The notes under the pieces: generated by a model | Told to the model about the DNA's origin: nothing | The model's database searches: none | What the model saw: only the letters and a program-made list of their open reading frames with translations | Made by a program: the position numbers and the translations under genes | Shown here: positions 36,325 to 45,270 of the stretch, piece after piece | Numbering within the stretch: position 1 is the first letter of the stretch | Layout of the letters: each line of letters begins with the position of its first letter | Assembly: GCA_964019695.1 (NCBI GenBank) | Contig: OZ026519.1 | Location: 26,999,213 to 27,063,212, forward strand | DNA: 64,000 nucleotides | Source: Loripinus fragilis | Taxonomy: Eukaryota; Mollusca; Bivalvia; Lucinida; Lucinidae | Direction of reading: 5' to 3'

Positions 36325-36430
36325 GTTTACTGTTTGACTGTCAGAATAGATATGACTAGATTGCTGCAAAGCGCCTTATATAGTGAGAGGTCTCTTCTGA
36401 TTGGTCAATTATCCAGCCATCCGATTGGTC
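36325..36430 (-). promoter_or_regulatory. CCAAT/TATA promoter of the PC4-like gene
   Basis: On the minus strand: two CCAAT boxes (complements at about 36,400-36,405 and 36,424-36,428), a TATA box CTATATAAGG (36,374-36,383), then AGTCATA and TGACAGTCAAACAGTAAAC directly before the ATG. CCAAT-to-TATA spacing is about 20 bp. It is homologous to the cassette at 39,276-39,362. Confidence 0.7.
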
Positions 36431-36467
36431 AACCTCCTCACTCCTGATCCCTCCTCCTCATTCTCCT

Positions 36468-37775
36468 TCACGACGTAGTAGAGTCCTCTTGGTCTTCAGA
36501 GGCTTTCTCGGTTTCTATATTATGATTCGGCCATACGTCCATAAATAAATCTTTTCTGAGTTTGATGGCTTGTTTGATAGAGTCCGCCTGATTCATATCG
36601 TGTTGGTTCTTAAACGTTTTAGCCGATTCCAGTATTCGCTGTTGAACAGGATCCTCTTGTAGCTCGTAATAATCTATTAGAAATTGAGCGTAATCTCGTC
36701 TGAGTTTTTTGCGGAGAGAAGGCAAATCATCATTGGCTGCGAGATGAATAGCTTTATCCGAACTAAAACCTCGCTCTTCATAAGCATTCACTTTAGCTTT
36801 AAACTGCTCTACGTTCTCCTGCCTGATCGGATTTTGAAATCTCCTGTTCCAGATGTCGAGTTTAGAGCGCTCATCTCTTTGTTTTCTTCGTTTACCTGGA
36901 GGGCTTAAATCGCTTACCCTCCTATTCCATATATCCGGTTTATAACTTTCATCTCTTTCTTTATCTGGAGGGCTGATAGAGCGTATATAATCTAGGGATT
37001 CCACACTGTCAGCATCTTCATCATCAGAAATATCTCCGTCATCGGGAGACTGTTGATCGACAAATATGTCAGTTTGTAGTCTGTCCTGTTCAGATGTACT
37101 CGATTTAAGATCTAGGACGAGGTAACCATAAGGTCTTGTCGTGGCATCTTCAAATTTCCTCATAAATGTGGCGCAAGTGGACGGATAAATTCTTCTTGCC
37201 AAGGTCGCAACTTGTTGTCTGTCGATCGGATTATTAAACAAGACCAAATATTGCGTATTTAAAGCGATATCCCTGCAAGCTCTACCTTGAGGAAATACGT
37301 TTTGAGTCAAATACACGATAGATATATTTCTGTGGTGACTGCCTTTCGTAAAAAGGTCGGCAATTCTCTGGTCACACTTTGCTTCGGTCATCAGGTCATC
37401 AAAAATGATTAGGTTCCTTTTTGAGGGATCCATAAACTGAGCATTATCTAGATAGTCTGGGATACCCCGTATAAATTCTATACACGGAATTCTCTTCTGA
37501 AGGTCTTCGTACAGGGGCTGCCATTGTCCAAAACACCATAAGATTCGTTCCGGTGGCGGTTGTACTAACGAGGAAAGTAACAGTTTTCTAGTCCATTCCG
37601 TTTTCCCCGATCCACTGGGTCCAGTTACCATCATAGAGAATGGGTGTCTAAATGTCATTTCCTTCAATGGTTGTGACTGGTCGGTATATTTCCCGCTGCC
37701 ATGGACATTGCGTTCATGTCTTTGCAATGCATCACGCCTACTATAGGACTGGTTGCAGATCAAACACCTGATCAT
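36468..37775 (-). CDS. Zinc-finger + FtsK/HerA-type packaging ATPase, 435 aa, intact
   Basis: It begins at ATG. An N-terminal C2H2 finger (C4, C7, H20, H25) is followed by a P-loop domain: Walker A GPSGSGKT at residues 52-59, Walker B IIFDD at 123-127, and a YLTQN sensor-like motif at 155-159. These fit the A32-like packaging ATPases of Polintons, adintoviruses and large DNA viruses, which move DNA into capsids. After residue 220 the protein is acidic (SDDEDAD), then carries two DIWNRR repeats with basic KRRKQRDE (possible nuclear signal), then a charged helical tail. Its length exceeds the ATPase core of this class because of that tail. Left arms of both units are open; right arms are not. 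No capsid gene is present, so packaging would need helpers. Confidence 0.85.
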   Translation of the reverse strand: MIRCLICNQSYSRRDALQRHERNVHGSGKYTDQSQPLKEMTFRHPFSMMVTGPSGSGKTEWTRKLLLSSLVQPPPERILWCFGQWQPLYEDLQKRIPCIEFIRGIPDYLDNAQFMDPSKRNLIIFDDLMTEAKCDQRIADLFTKGSHHRNISIVYLTQNVFPQGRACRDIALNTQYLVLFNNPIDRQQVATLARRIYPSTCATFMRKFEDATTRPYGYLVLDLKSSTSEQDRLQTDIFVDQQSPDDGDISDDEDADSVESLDYIRSISPPDKERDESYKPDIWNRRVSDLSPPGKRRKQRDERSKLDIWNRRFQNPIRQENVEQFKAKVNAYEERGFSSDKAIHLAANDDLPSLRKKLRRDYAQFLIDYYELQEDPVQQRILESAKTFKNQHDMNQADSIKQAIKLRKDLFMDVWPNHNIETEKASEDQEDSTTS

Positions 37776-37845
37776 TTTGTCTCAGTTAGTATTATTTCTC
37801 TACATTCATATGGGTGTCATCCTTCTTACGATCATTGGATCATTG

Positions 37846-38667
37846 TTACCACCACCACCGACACCACCACCCACCACCACCACCACCCACCACCACCACC
37901 ACCACCCACCACCACCACCAACCACCACCACCACCACCACCACCACATGGTGGACCATTGTTTCCTGACTGTACATTCACTGTATCCTCACTGTATCCTC
38001 ACTGTGCCCCAATGTACCCTCACTGTATACTCACTGTACCCCACTGTACTCTCACTGTAACCCCACTGTATCCTCCCTGTACCCTCACTGTATCCCACTT
38101 TACCCCAACTGAACCCTCACTGTATCCTCACTGTACCCTCACTGTATCCTCACTGTGCCCCCACTGTACTCTCACTGTATCCCCACTGTATCCTCCCTGT
38201 ACCCTCAATGTATCCTCCTTCCCTCCTCCTCCTCACCCTCTCCTCCTCCCTCCTAATCTCACTGTACCCAAACTGAACCCTCACTGTGCCCCAATGTACC
38301 CTCACTGTATCCTCACTGTACCCCAATGTACCCTCACTGTATCCCAACTGAACCCTCACTGTATCCTCACTGTGCCCCAATGTACCCTCACTGTATACTC
38401 ACTGTACCCCACTGTACTCTCACTGTAACCCCACTGTATCCTCCCTGTACCCTCAATGTATCCTCCTTTCCTCCTCCTCCTCACCCTCTCCTCCTCCCTC
38501 CTAATCCCACTGTACCCCAACTGAACCCTCACTGTGCCCCAATGTACCCTCACTGTATCCTCACTGTACCCCACTGTACTCTCACTGTATCCCCACTGTA
38601 TCCTCCCTGTACCCTCACTGTATCCTCCTTCCCCCTCCTCCTCACCCTCTCCTCCTCCCTCCTAGCT
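37846..38667. repeat. Low-complexity block: (CCA)n then CACTGTAYCCT minisatellite
   Basis: (ACC)n-type repeats at 37,846-37,947 are followed by many CACTGTATCCT/CACTGTACCCC units of about 11 bp and three CTCCTCC-rich stretches. The long ORFs on both strands here are repeat translations. The tract separates the ATPase from the small finger gene in every arm. Confidence 0.9.
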
Positions 38668-38773
38668 CCATTATGAATTTGAACTATCATGATCACTGTT
38701 TTTTACGGCCATTATACTCGTTGTAGAACGTTCTATCATCGTAGGTTCACCGGTAATTGTGGGTTGACCATGA

Positions 38774-38917
38774 TTATATAATGATTAAGCATAACAGTTT
38801 CGCTTTAAACAAACAGTCGTCAGCATTTACGCTATGTATAGTCTTAAGATGATGTACTATATTTAGCACATCCTTTCTATGGCATATTGGACACTGGAAC
38901 TTGTATCTATGAGGCAT
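38774..38917 (-). CDS. Small C2H2 zinc-finger protein, 47 aa
   Basis: The ATG at 38,915-38,917 gives MPHRYKFQCPICHRK. Cysteines 9 and 12 are followed by histidines 23/24 and 29, a C2H2-type finger. The tail is short and hydrophobic. It resembles in layout the finger at the start of the ATPase, so it may be a separate regulator or a first exon. All four arms keep it open. Confidence 0.55.
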   Translation of the reverse strand: MPHRYKFQCPICHRKDVLNIVHHLKTIHSVNADDCLFKAKLLCLIII

Positions 38918-38944
38918 AGTTTTGATCTGTTTTTAAACACCATT

Positions 38945-39135
38945 TAAAACGAAACTTTATGTATATCAGCTTGCTGGGCAAGCCTTTCCTTTTAAATCGA
39001 AACTTTTATAATACAAACGCGAACCTTCCTTTAAAAACGACACTTTTATGTATAACCTGGCAAGCCTTTCCTTTTGATCTAAACGCTTATAATACAAGTG
39101 CGAGCCTTCCTTTTAAAACAACACTTTTATGTTTC
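38945..39135. repeat. About 88-bp tandem repeat, 2+ units
   Basis: Units contain AAGCCTTTCCTTTTAAATC, TATAATACAAACGCGAACC and CTTTTATGTATAACC. They lie between the small finger gene and promoter cassette 2. ORFs here are repeat translations. Confidence 0.65.
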
Positions 39136-39275
39136 AGCTTCCTGGGCAATGCTTTTCACACGTTCTTATAACGCGAAGATGAATCACGCTATAAAAAAAA
39201 AACGTGTGGCGTTCGAAAACACCAGTTTACAAACGTTTGAGCTAAATAGTATCATTTAAACTGTTCAATTTGCAT

Positions 39276-39362
39276 GTTTATTGTTCGACTGTCATATTAG
39301 CTATGACTCGATTGCATGCGATGCGCATTATATAGCGAGAGGTTTTTTCTGATTGGTCAATA
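39276..39362 (-). promoter_or_regulatory. Second CCAAT/TATA promoter cassette, homologous to the PC4 promoter
   Basis: Minus strand: ACCAATCAGAAAAAACCTCT, CGCTATATAATGCGC, AGTCATA, TGACAGTCGAACAATAAACATG. The order, spacing and words match the PC4 promoter. The ATG is followed by only six more codons, so its original first coding exon is lost, spliced, or now the small finger gene downstream. Confidence 0.65.
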
Positions 39363-39878
39363 ATTAATCATAGTAATATCGTTATAAATGTATATATCAT
39401 AAGCCATACATTTCGCAATTCGTCTCTAGACTATGAACAGACGATACGTAAGTTGAATTTAGGGGTTAATTGTCTCATGTACCTACCTGTACACGAGCAG
39501 CGAAGGCTCTGGCGAGTCTGCGCTGATGTACCAGCTTGTGTTAAGTCGTTGATGAATACTTTTAAGAAATCTTTATGAGCATAGGACGCCTAGTCACTGC
39601 GAGAGTTAGGAAAGCTCTGTAATGCGATCATGAGTCGACTATTTAATGTCTACATACGATGATGTCATCCAAAATGGCCGTCGCCCATGCGCAAAGAGAG
39701 CATTTAATTAAACAACATCTATATCCGTACTTTGTACATTAGTTCTCAGGTAAATATAGACTCTGACAAAGGCGAAGAATGAGAAGAATCGCATTATTGG
39801 TGTATTTATACACCCTAGACATTTAGCATGAAAAGGGCGAAATCGCCATCGCCTTTCCTAGTACATGCTATAGATACA

Positions 39879-40073
39879 TCAAACGTCTGGTCCGATGGAC
39901 AGGCTCATCTGCTTGAATAACGCACTCTGATCAGTAAATTCGATGTTGAACAGCGAAGACCCAACGCAATGATACAGCAAAGTCATCCGTATTGAAAAGG
40001 TGGGTTTTCCGTGGGCCTGTCTCAATTCCTCCTGAATTGTAAAATCGATAAGCAATTTCAAAACATGGATCAA
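39879..40073 (-). pseudogene. ORF fragment truncated at the palindrome centre, left arm
   Basis: The frame enters the arm from the spacer without an ATG (the first available codon is TTG). It shares about 49 residues (ELRQAHGKPTFSI ... LGPDV-type end) with the opposite-arm ORF, then stops. The different N-terminal residues come from the spacer. This looks like the 3' end of a gene cut by formation of the palindrome. Family unknown. Confidence 0.5.
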
Positions 40074-40124
40074 AGTGAATGCAGCCGGTCAGATCCGGTC
40101 AGCAGCTGATTATATTGCTGAATG
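40030..40124. other. 95-bp asymmetric spacer at the palindrome centre
   Basis: The only part not mirrored. It holds a CCGGTCAG-AT-CCGGTCAG direct repeat. Arms resume at GAATTGAGACAGGC on both sides. Confidence 0.85.
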
Positions 40125-40345
40125 AATTGAGACAGGCCCACGGAAAACCCACCTTTTCAATACGGACGACTTTGCTGTATCATTGCGTTGGGTCTTCGCT
40201 GTTCAACATCGAATTTACTGATCAGAGTGCGTTATTCAAGCAGATGAGCCTGTCACTAATTATTGACCAATCAGAAAAAACCTCTCGCTATATAATGCGC
40301 ATCGCATGCAATCGAGTCATAGCTAATATGACAGTCGAACAATAA
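40079..40345 (+). pseudogene. Central ORF fragment, right arm, fused by the 530-bp deletion
   Basis: The ATG lies in the spacer (MQPVRSGQQ), and the frame then reads the shared 49-residue segment. In unit 2 it stops after GPDV. Here the deletion at about 40,254-40,257 carries the frame on into promoter cassette 2, giving 88 codons. The extension is an artefact of the deletion. Confidence 0.5.
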
Positions 40346-40347
40346 AC
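40258..40347 (+). promoter_or_regulatory. Promoter cassette 2, right arm of unit 1
   Basis: CCAAT and TATA (GCTATATAATGCGC) are intact. The 530-bp deletion ends just upstream, so distal control sequence is gone. Confidence 0.6.
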
Positions 40348-40705
40348 ATGCAAATTGAACAGTTTAAATGATACTATTTAGCTCAAACGTTTGTAAACTG
40401 GTGTTTTCGAACGCCACACGTTTTTTTTTTATAGCGTGATTCATCTTCGCGTTATAAGAACGCGTGAAAAGCATTGCCCAGGAAACTGAAACATAAAAGT
40501 GTCGTTTTAAAAGGAAGGCTCGCACTTGTATTATAAGCGTTTAGATCAAAAGGAAAGGCTTGCCAGGTTATACATAAAAGTGTCGTTTTTAAAGGAAGGT
40601 TCGCGTTTGTATTATAAAAGTTTCGATTTAAAAGGAAAGGCTTGCCCAGCAAGCTGATATACATAAAGTTTCGTTTTAAATGGTGTTTAAAAACAGATCA
40701 AAACT

Positions 40706-40849
40706 ATGCCTCATAGATACAAGTTCCAGTGTCCAATATGCCATAGAAAGGATGTGCTAAATATAGTACATCATCTTAAGACTATACATAGCGTAAATGC
40801 TGACGACTGTTTGTTTAAAGCGAAACTGTTATGCTTAATCATTATATAA
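40706..40849 (+). CDS. Small C2H2 zinc-finger protein, right arm of unit 1
   Basis: ATG at 40,706, TAA at 40,847-40,849. The finger residues are retained, as in the left arm. Confidence 0.5.
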   Translation: MPHRYKFQCPICHRKDVLNIVHHLKTIHSVNADDCLFKAKLLCLIII

Positions 40850-40962
40850 TCATGGTCAACCCACAATTACCGGTGAACCTACGATGATAGAACGTTCTAC
40901 AACGAGTATAATGGCCGTAAAAAACAGTGATCATGATAGTTCAAATTCATAATGGAGCTAGG

Positions 40963-41741
40963 AGGGAGGAGGAGAGGGTGAGGAGGAGGGGGAAGGAGGA
41001 TACAGTGAGGGTACAGGGAGGATACAGTGGGGATACAGTGAGAGTACAGTGGGGTACAGTGAGGATACAGTGAGGGTACATCTGGGCACAGTGAGGGTTC
41101 AGTTGGGGTACAGTGGGATTAGGAGGGAGGAGGAGAGGGTGAGGAGGAGGAGGAAAGGAGGATACATTGAGGGTACAGGGAGGATACAGTGGGGTTACAG
41201 TGAGAGTACAGTGGGGTACAGTGAGTATACAGTGAGGGTACATTGGGGCACAGTGAGGATACAGTGAGGGTTCAGTTGGGATACAGTGAGGGTACAGTGG
41301 GGTACAGTGAGGATACAGTGAGGGTACATTGGGGCACAGTGAGGGTTCAGTTTGGGTACAGTGAGATTAGGAGGGAGGAGGAGAGGGTGAGGAGGAGGAG
41401 GGAAGGAGGATACATTGAGGGTACAGGGAGGATACAGTGGGGATACAGTGAGAGTACAGTGGGGGCACAGTTGGGGCACAGTGAGGGTACAGTGAGGATA
41501 CAGTGAGGGTTCAGTTGGGGTAAAGTGGGATACAGTGAGGGTACAGGGAGGATACAGTGGGGTTACAGTGAGAGTACAGTGGGGTACAGTGAGTATACAG
41601 TGAGGGTACATTGGGGCACAGTGAGGATACAGTGAATGTACAGTCAGGAAACAATGGTCCACCATGTGGTGGTGGTGGTGGTGGTGGTGGTGGTGGTTGG
41701 TGGTGGGTGGTGGTGGTGGTGGGTGGTGGAGGTGTCGGTGG
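40963..41741. repeat. Low-complexity block, right arm
   Basis: Reverse complement of the left-arm tract (GGATACAGTGAGGGTACAGT units, then (TGG)n at 41,664-41,745). It is slightly shorter than the left-arm tract. Repeat ORFs are ignored. Confidence 0.88.
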
Positions 41742-41820
41742 TGGTGGTAACAATGATCCAATGATCGTAAGAAGGATGACACCCGTATGAATGTAGAGAA
41801 ATAATACTAACTGAGACAAA

Positions 41821-43128
41821 ATGATCAGGTGTTTGATCTGCAACCAGTCCTATAGTAGGCGTGATGCATTGCAAAGACATGAACGCAATGTCCATGGCAG
41901 CGGGAAATATACCGACCAGTCACAACCATTGAAGGAAATGACATTTAGACACCCATTCTCTATGATGGTAACTGGACCCAGTGGATAGGGGAAAACGGAA
42001 TGGACTAGAAAACTGTTACTTTCCTCGTTAGTACAACCGCCACCGGAACGAATCTTATGGTGTTTTGGACAATGGCGGCCCCTGTACGAAGACCTTCAGA
42101 AGAGAATTCCATGTATAGAATTTATACGGGGTATCCCAGACTATCTATATAATGCTCAGTTTATGGATCCCTCAAAAAGGAACCTAATCATTTTTGATGA
42201 CCTGATGACCGAAGCAAAGTGTGACCAGAGAATTGCCGACCTTTTTACGAAAGGCAGTCACCACAGAAATATATCTATCGTGTATTTGACTCAAAACGTA
42301 TTTCCTCAAGGTAGAGCTTGCAGGGATATCGCTTTAAATACGCAATATTTGGTCTTGTTTAATAATCCAATCGACAGACAACAAGTTGCGACCTTGGCAA
42401 GAAGAATTTATCCGTCCACTTGCGCCACATTTATGAGGAAATTTGAAGATGCCACGACAAGACCTTATGGTTACCTCGTCCTAGATCTTAAATTGAGTAC
42501 ATCCGAACAGGACAGACTACAAACTGACATATTTGTCGATCAACAGTCTCCCGATGACGGAGATATTTCTGATGATGAAGATGCCGACAGTGTGGAATCC
42601 CTAGATTATATACGCTCTATCAGCCCTCCGGATAGAGAAAGAGATGAAAGTTATAAACCGGATATATGGAATAGGAGGGTAAGCGATTTAAGCCCTCCAG
42701 GTAAACGAAGAAAACAAAGAGATGAGCCCTCTAAACTCGACATCTGGAACAGGAGATTTCAAAATCCGATCAGGCAGGAGAACGTAGAGCAGTTTAAAGC
42801 TAAAGTGAATGCTTATGAAGAGCGAGGTTTTAGTTCGGATAAAGCTATTCATCTCGCAGCCAATGATGATTTGCCTTCTCTCCGCAAAAAACTCAGACGA
42901 GATTACGCTCAATTTCTAATAGATTATTACGAGCTAAAAGAGGATCCTGTTCAACAGCGAATACTGGAATCGGCTAAAACGTTTAAGAACCAACACGATA
43001 TGAATCAGGCGGACTCTATCAGACAAGCCATCAAACTCAGAAAAGATTTATTTATGGACGTATGGCCGAATCATAATATAGAAACCGAGAAAGCCTCTGA
43101 AGACCAAGAGGACTCTACTACGTCGTGA
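41821..43128 (+). pseudogene. Packaging ATPase, stop codon inside Walker A
   Basis: Same 1,308-bp length as the intact copy. Codon 56, the Walker A serine in the left arm, is TAG (41,986-41,988) here, which cuts the protein before the catalytic lysine. The frame is otherwise open, and downstream re-initiation at Met115 would lack the P-loop. A further change (D110 to Y) is private to this copy. Several conservative differences from the left arm occur in the tail. Confidence 0.9.
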
Positions 43129-43149
43129 AGGAGAATGAGGAGGAGGGAT

Positions 43150-43271
43150 CAGGAGTGAGGAGGTTGACCAATCGGATGGCTGGATAATTTACCAATCAGA
43201 AGAGACCTCTCACTATATAAGGCGCTTTGCAGCAATCTAGTCATATCTATTCTGACAGTCAAACAGTAAAC
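43150..43271 (+). promoter_or_regulatory. PC4-like gene promoter, right arm of unit 1
   Basis: GACCAATCGG (about 43,166), ACCAATCAG (about 43,191), CTATATAAGG (about 43,213-43,222). Same spacing as in the left arm. Confidence 0.68.
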
Positions 43272-43757
43272 ATGTCTAGATGGAGATTCAGTCTCGGAAA
43301 CGATCGCTTTATCGAGGTCACAGAATGGAAAGGTGAACTGCGTGTTGACCTGAGAGAATGGAAAGATGACAAACCGACCAAGAAAGGTATCAGCTTAACC
43401 TTGATGCGATGGAAGAATTGGGTGGATTACTTAGAATACGCGGATCAAGCGAGGACAGAGAAACAAAACTATAAGAGTCATCTTGGAGGGAATGTCTATT
43501 GTATTATCACCGAGGGCAGCGCATGTATGGATATAAGGCAGTATTGGAAGCCGCAAGAAGAGGTGATACCTACGAAAAAGGGATTATACCTGAGACCCCC
43601 AGAATACATTGCCGTCAAAGAACTCTTAACAGAAATTGGAAGGGCCTTACCCGAACTAGACGGGGTCGTACCCTGTTACGTGCAAAGTGATCACATGAAT
43701 CAGTTAGGGGCATTACGGTGTTCCGAGTGTAACCCGAATGACTATCAAAACTGGTAA
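43272..43757 (+). CDS. Tandem PC4-like protein, right arm of unit 1
   Basis: 161 aa, open. It differs from the left-arm protein by C to W at residue 4 and S to G in the first PTKK-x-ISL motif. The G is the residue usual in PC4 (KKGISL), so the left-arm S looks derived. Confidence 0.72.
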   Translation: MSRWRFSLGNDRFIEVTEWKGELRVDLREWKDDKPTKKGISLTLMRWKNWVDYLEYADQARTEKQNYKSHLGGNVYCIITEGSACMDIRQYWKPQEEVIPTKKGLYLRPPEYIAVKELLTEIGRALPELDGVVPCYVQSDHMNQLGALRCSECNPNDYQNW

Positions 43758-43793
43758 CTAAGAAAAGGGATTAAGTATTGCGTAGGCGTAAAT

Positions 43794-43946
43794 ATGTTCG
43801 CCATTACTTTTATGTGAATAGCTTTGTTTGATGAACTGTTGTTTCGGATGAGATGTAGACAACTACGGCGCGAAGCCAGAGAGGCTGCTGAGCGATTGAT
43901 CGAGGTGCTTGAGGATAGTGAACTAGACTCTCGCCCGTTGGTATGA
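43794..43946 (+). pseudogene. 50-aa ORF, broken by TGA at codon 8
   Basis: Same position and length as the left-arm ORF. Cysteine codon 8 reads TGA, while the charged helix remains open. Confidence 0.5.
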
Positions 43947-43996
43947 ATAGAGCGTAAGAATAACTCGAGCACGAAGGAGGAAATCGATCAAAAGAG

Positions 43997-44323
43997 ATGG
44001 GCACTAGACTCGTTTACGATTACCAACAGCAGAAGTGGATTCCTTACGTGTCGGATCCCGACAAATGGTATCAGCACTTGCTGGATGTTAGAGATGGCTA
44101 TGCGGAACGCAGCAGTCAGGGTCATTATATTGTGGGTAGTGGACGGAAATACAGAGAGTTGAAAGAAATGAGACAAAAGGAAAAACCCGTAGTTAAACAG
44201 GTCACCCCAGTAGCCCAAGCTTTAGAAATGGCAAAATCGGAGCTTAAGCGAAAAGGAGAGGATAGTATAACGGACAGAGGGCGTAATACAGCAACTTTGG
44301 ACTGGAATTCATTAAGATACTAA
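43997..44323 (+). CDS. 108-aa conserved element protein, right arm of unit 1
   Basis: Open, with the start context GAGATGGGC. It carries SDPDK and ERSSQ where the left arm has SNPDK and ERDSQ. An AATAAA signal lies about 270 bp downstream (near 44,594), a plausible polyadenylation site for the PC4 cluster. Confidence 0.62.
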   Translation: MGTRLVYDYQQQKWIPYVSDPDKWYQHLLDVRDGYAERSSQGHYIVGSGRKYRELKEMRQKEKPVVKQVTPVAQALEMAKSELKRKGEDSITDRGRNTATLDWNSLRY

Positions 44324-44380
44324 AGGACGAACGGCAAATAATTGCGCAATATGCTCCTAAGTTAGACCGACGCCATATGC

Positions 44381-44491
44381 ATGGCGAGGAGCCCGTTCTA
44401 CGTTGATAGACAATCATATCCCTCTCAGCCTTTACGACCCAAATACGAAGCCGATCAGTACGTGGAAAAAGACGTGAAAGGACCGTGCTGA
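44381..44491 (+). CDS. Candidate 36-aa ORF, right arm of unit 1
   Basis: ATG at 44,381, TGA at 44,489-44,491. Low-confidence coding call as in the left arm. Confidence 0.33.
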   Translation: MARSPFYVDRQSYPSQPLRPKYEADQYVEKDVKGPC

Positions 44492-44747
44492 AAAAAAAGG
44501 GTCCACCCGGGGAACGGGATAAGCCGAGCGCTGCGACCCGCTACACCATTAAAGACTGGATCTCGTTCTGAACTTCGTAAAATACCACCCGGAAATAAAT
44601 GAGAGGCCCCTCACCCTTGTATATAGAAGAACGACACCGCGCTCTAGGACGTGACGCTACCTTCTCGTGGTCTAGGGCGTTGACTCACCCTCCGAGGTGT
44701 AACCGAACGCGTCACAGGGACCACCATCTCGTATCTGACTTCGTGGG

Positions 44748-44813
44748 GCCGCCATCTTGGTGTCGTGGGGGCCGCCATCTTGGATCGGAAGTCGTGGGGG
44801 GGCCGCCATCTTG
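44748..44813. promoter_or_regulatory. Three GCCGCCATCTTG motifs at the right end
   Basis: At 44,748-44,759, 44,771-44,782 and 44,802-44,813, mirror of the left end, with TGACGTCA at about 44,826-44,833. Confidence 0.6.
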
Positions 44814-44861
44814 GATCTGACGTCGTGACGTCATTTACCCTATAGTGGGGTCTATACTACT

Positions 44862-45270
44862 GCGGTGCTTCGTTTGTTGGTCCTTTTGTTAATTGTGGTT
44901 TGTGTTTGTCATACTGTCTTGTCTGTTCCTTGCAGCCTTGTAGTCTCCTGTTCGGAAAGGACTGACCTCTTGGCTCTCGTGTGTGTGATGTATCTTGAGA
45001 TTTTGTCACTTTCCCATATCGTGTCCTGGGTCAGGCGTGTTACTTGATTGTATTGATTCCTGATCTTTGCCTTAATTCTTACTTTAATACAATTGATGAT
45101 CTAACGTTTATGCTACTACACTTCGCCGAAATGCTTTGGGGCGTGACTGCTATTGAAATGGTTAACATTTGTATACAGGTTAAAAATCAGAGGTCACAAC
45201 CAATCTGTAATATATGTATTGCCATGGGTTTGCATTTTGATGGGCGATTTTAATGCCAGTGCGTGCAATA
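44862..45270. other. Right flank of element copy 1 with LINE endonuclease remnant
   Basis: GCGGTG (44,862-44,867) is the right target-site duplicate. Near the end, the frame through 45,236-45,262 reads MGDFNAS, the conserved GDFNA motif of LINE APE endonucleases. It is cut off by the duplication junction. Confidence 0.55.

Larger units (their letters stand above)
34737..44861. mobile_element. Giant palindromic virus-like element, copy 1 (internally deleted)
   Basis: The arms run 34,737-40,029 and from 40,125 to 44,861, separated by a 95-bp spacer. The ends are AGTAGTATAG / CTATACTACT, outside which lie GAGGTG (34,731-34,736) and GCGGTG (44,862-44,867), a 6-bp target duplication with one mismatch. 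Polinton/Maverick elements make 6-bp duplications and their termini start with AG. The encoded A32-like ATPase fits that group, but the PC4-like protein and the near-total palindromy are atypical. Polymerase, integrase, protease and capsid genes are not seen. The right arm lacks 530 bp near the centre. Alternatives are another linear dsDNA virus-like lineage or a fold-back derivative of one. Confidence 0.85.
33674..45270. repeat. Tandem duplication, unit 1 (11,597 bp)
   Basis: The sequence from 33,674 recurs from 45,271 with a constant offset of 11,597. Units 1 and 2 differ by a few substitutions and one 530-bp deletion near the centre of unit 1, after which the offset becomes 12,127. The junction at 45,271-45,272 has a 2-bp overlap (AC) between the left flank and the right flank of the repeat. 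The unit includes about 1.06 kb and 0.4 kb of DNA outside the mobile element, so this is a segmental duplication, not two insertions. Confidence 0.93.

Noticed and set aside
36684..36908. 74-codon plus-strand ORF inside the ATPase gene, and similar ORFs opposite the 108-aa gene
   Set aside because: Antisense shadows of the element genes.
37701..38676. Several 70-204 codon ORFs rich in proline, histidine, threonine or TVSSLYPHC repeats (also in the other arms)
   Set aside because: They are translations of (CCA)n and the 11-bp minisatellite, open on both strands because the unit lacks stops.
38150..41506. Idea that the palindrome is a bacterial-style inverted repeat or plasmid dimer contaminant
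   Set aside because: Flanks are animal repeats, target duplicates are present, and genes carry TATA/CCAAT promoters.
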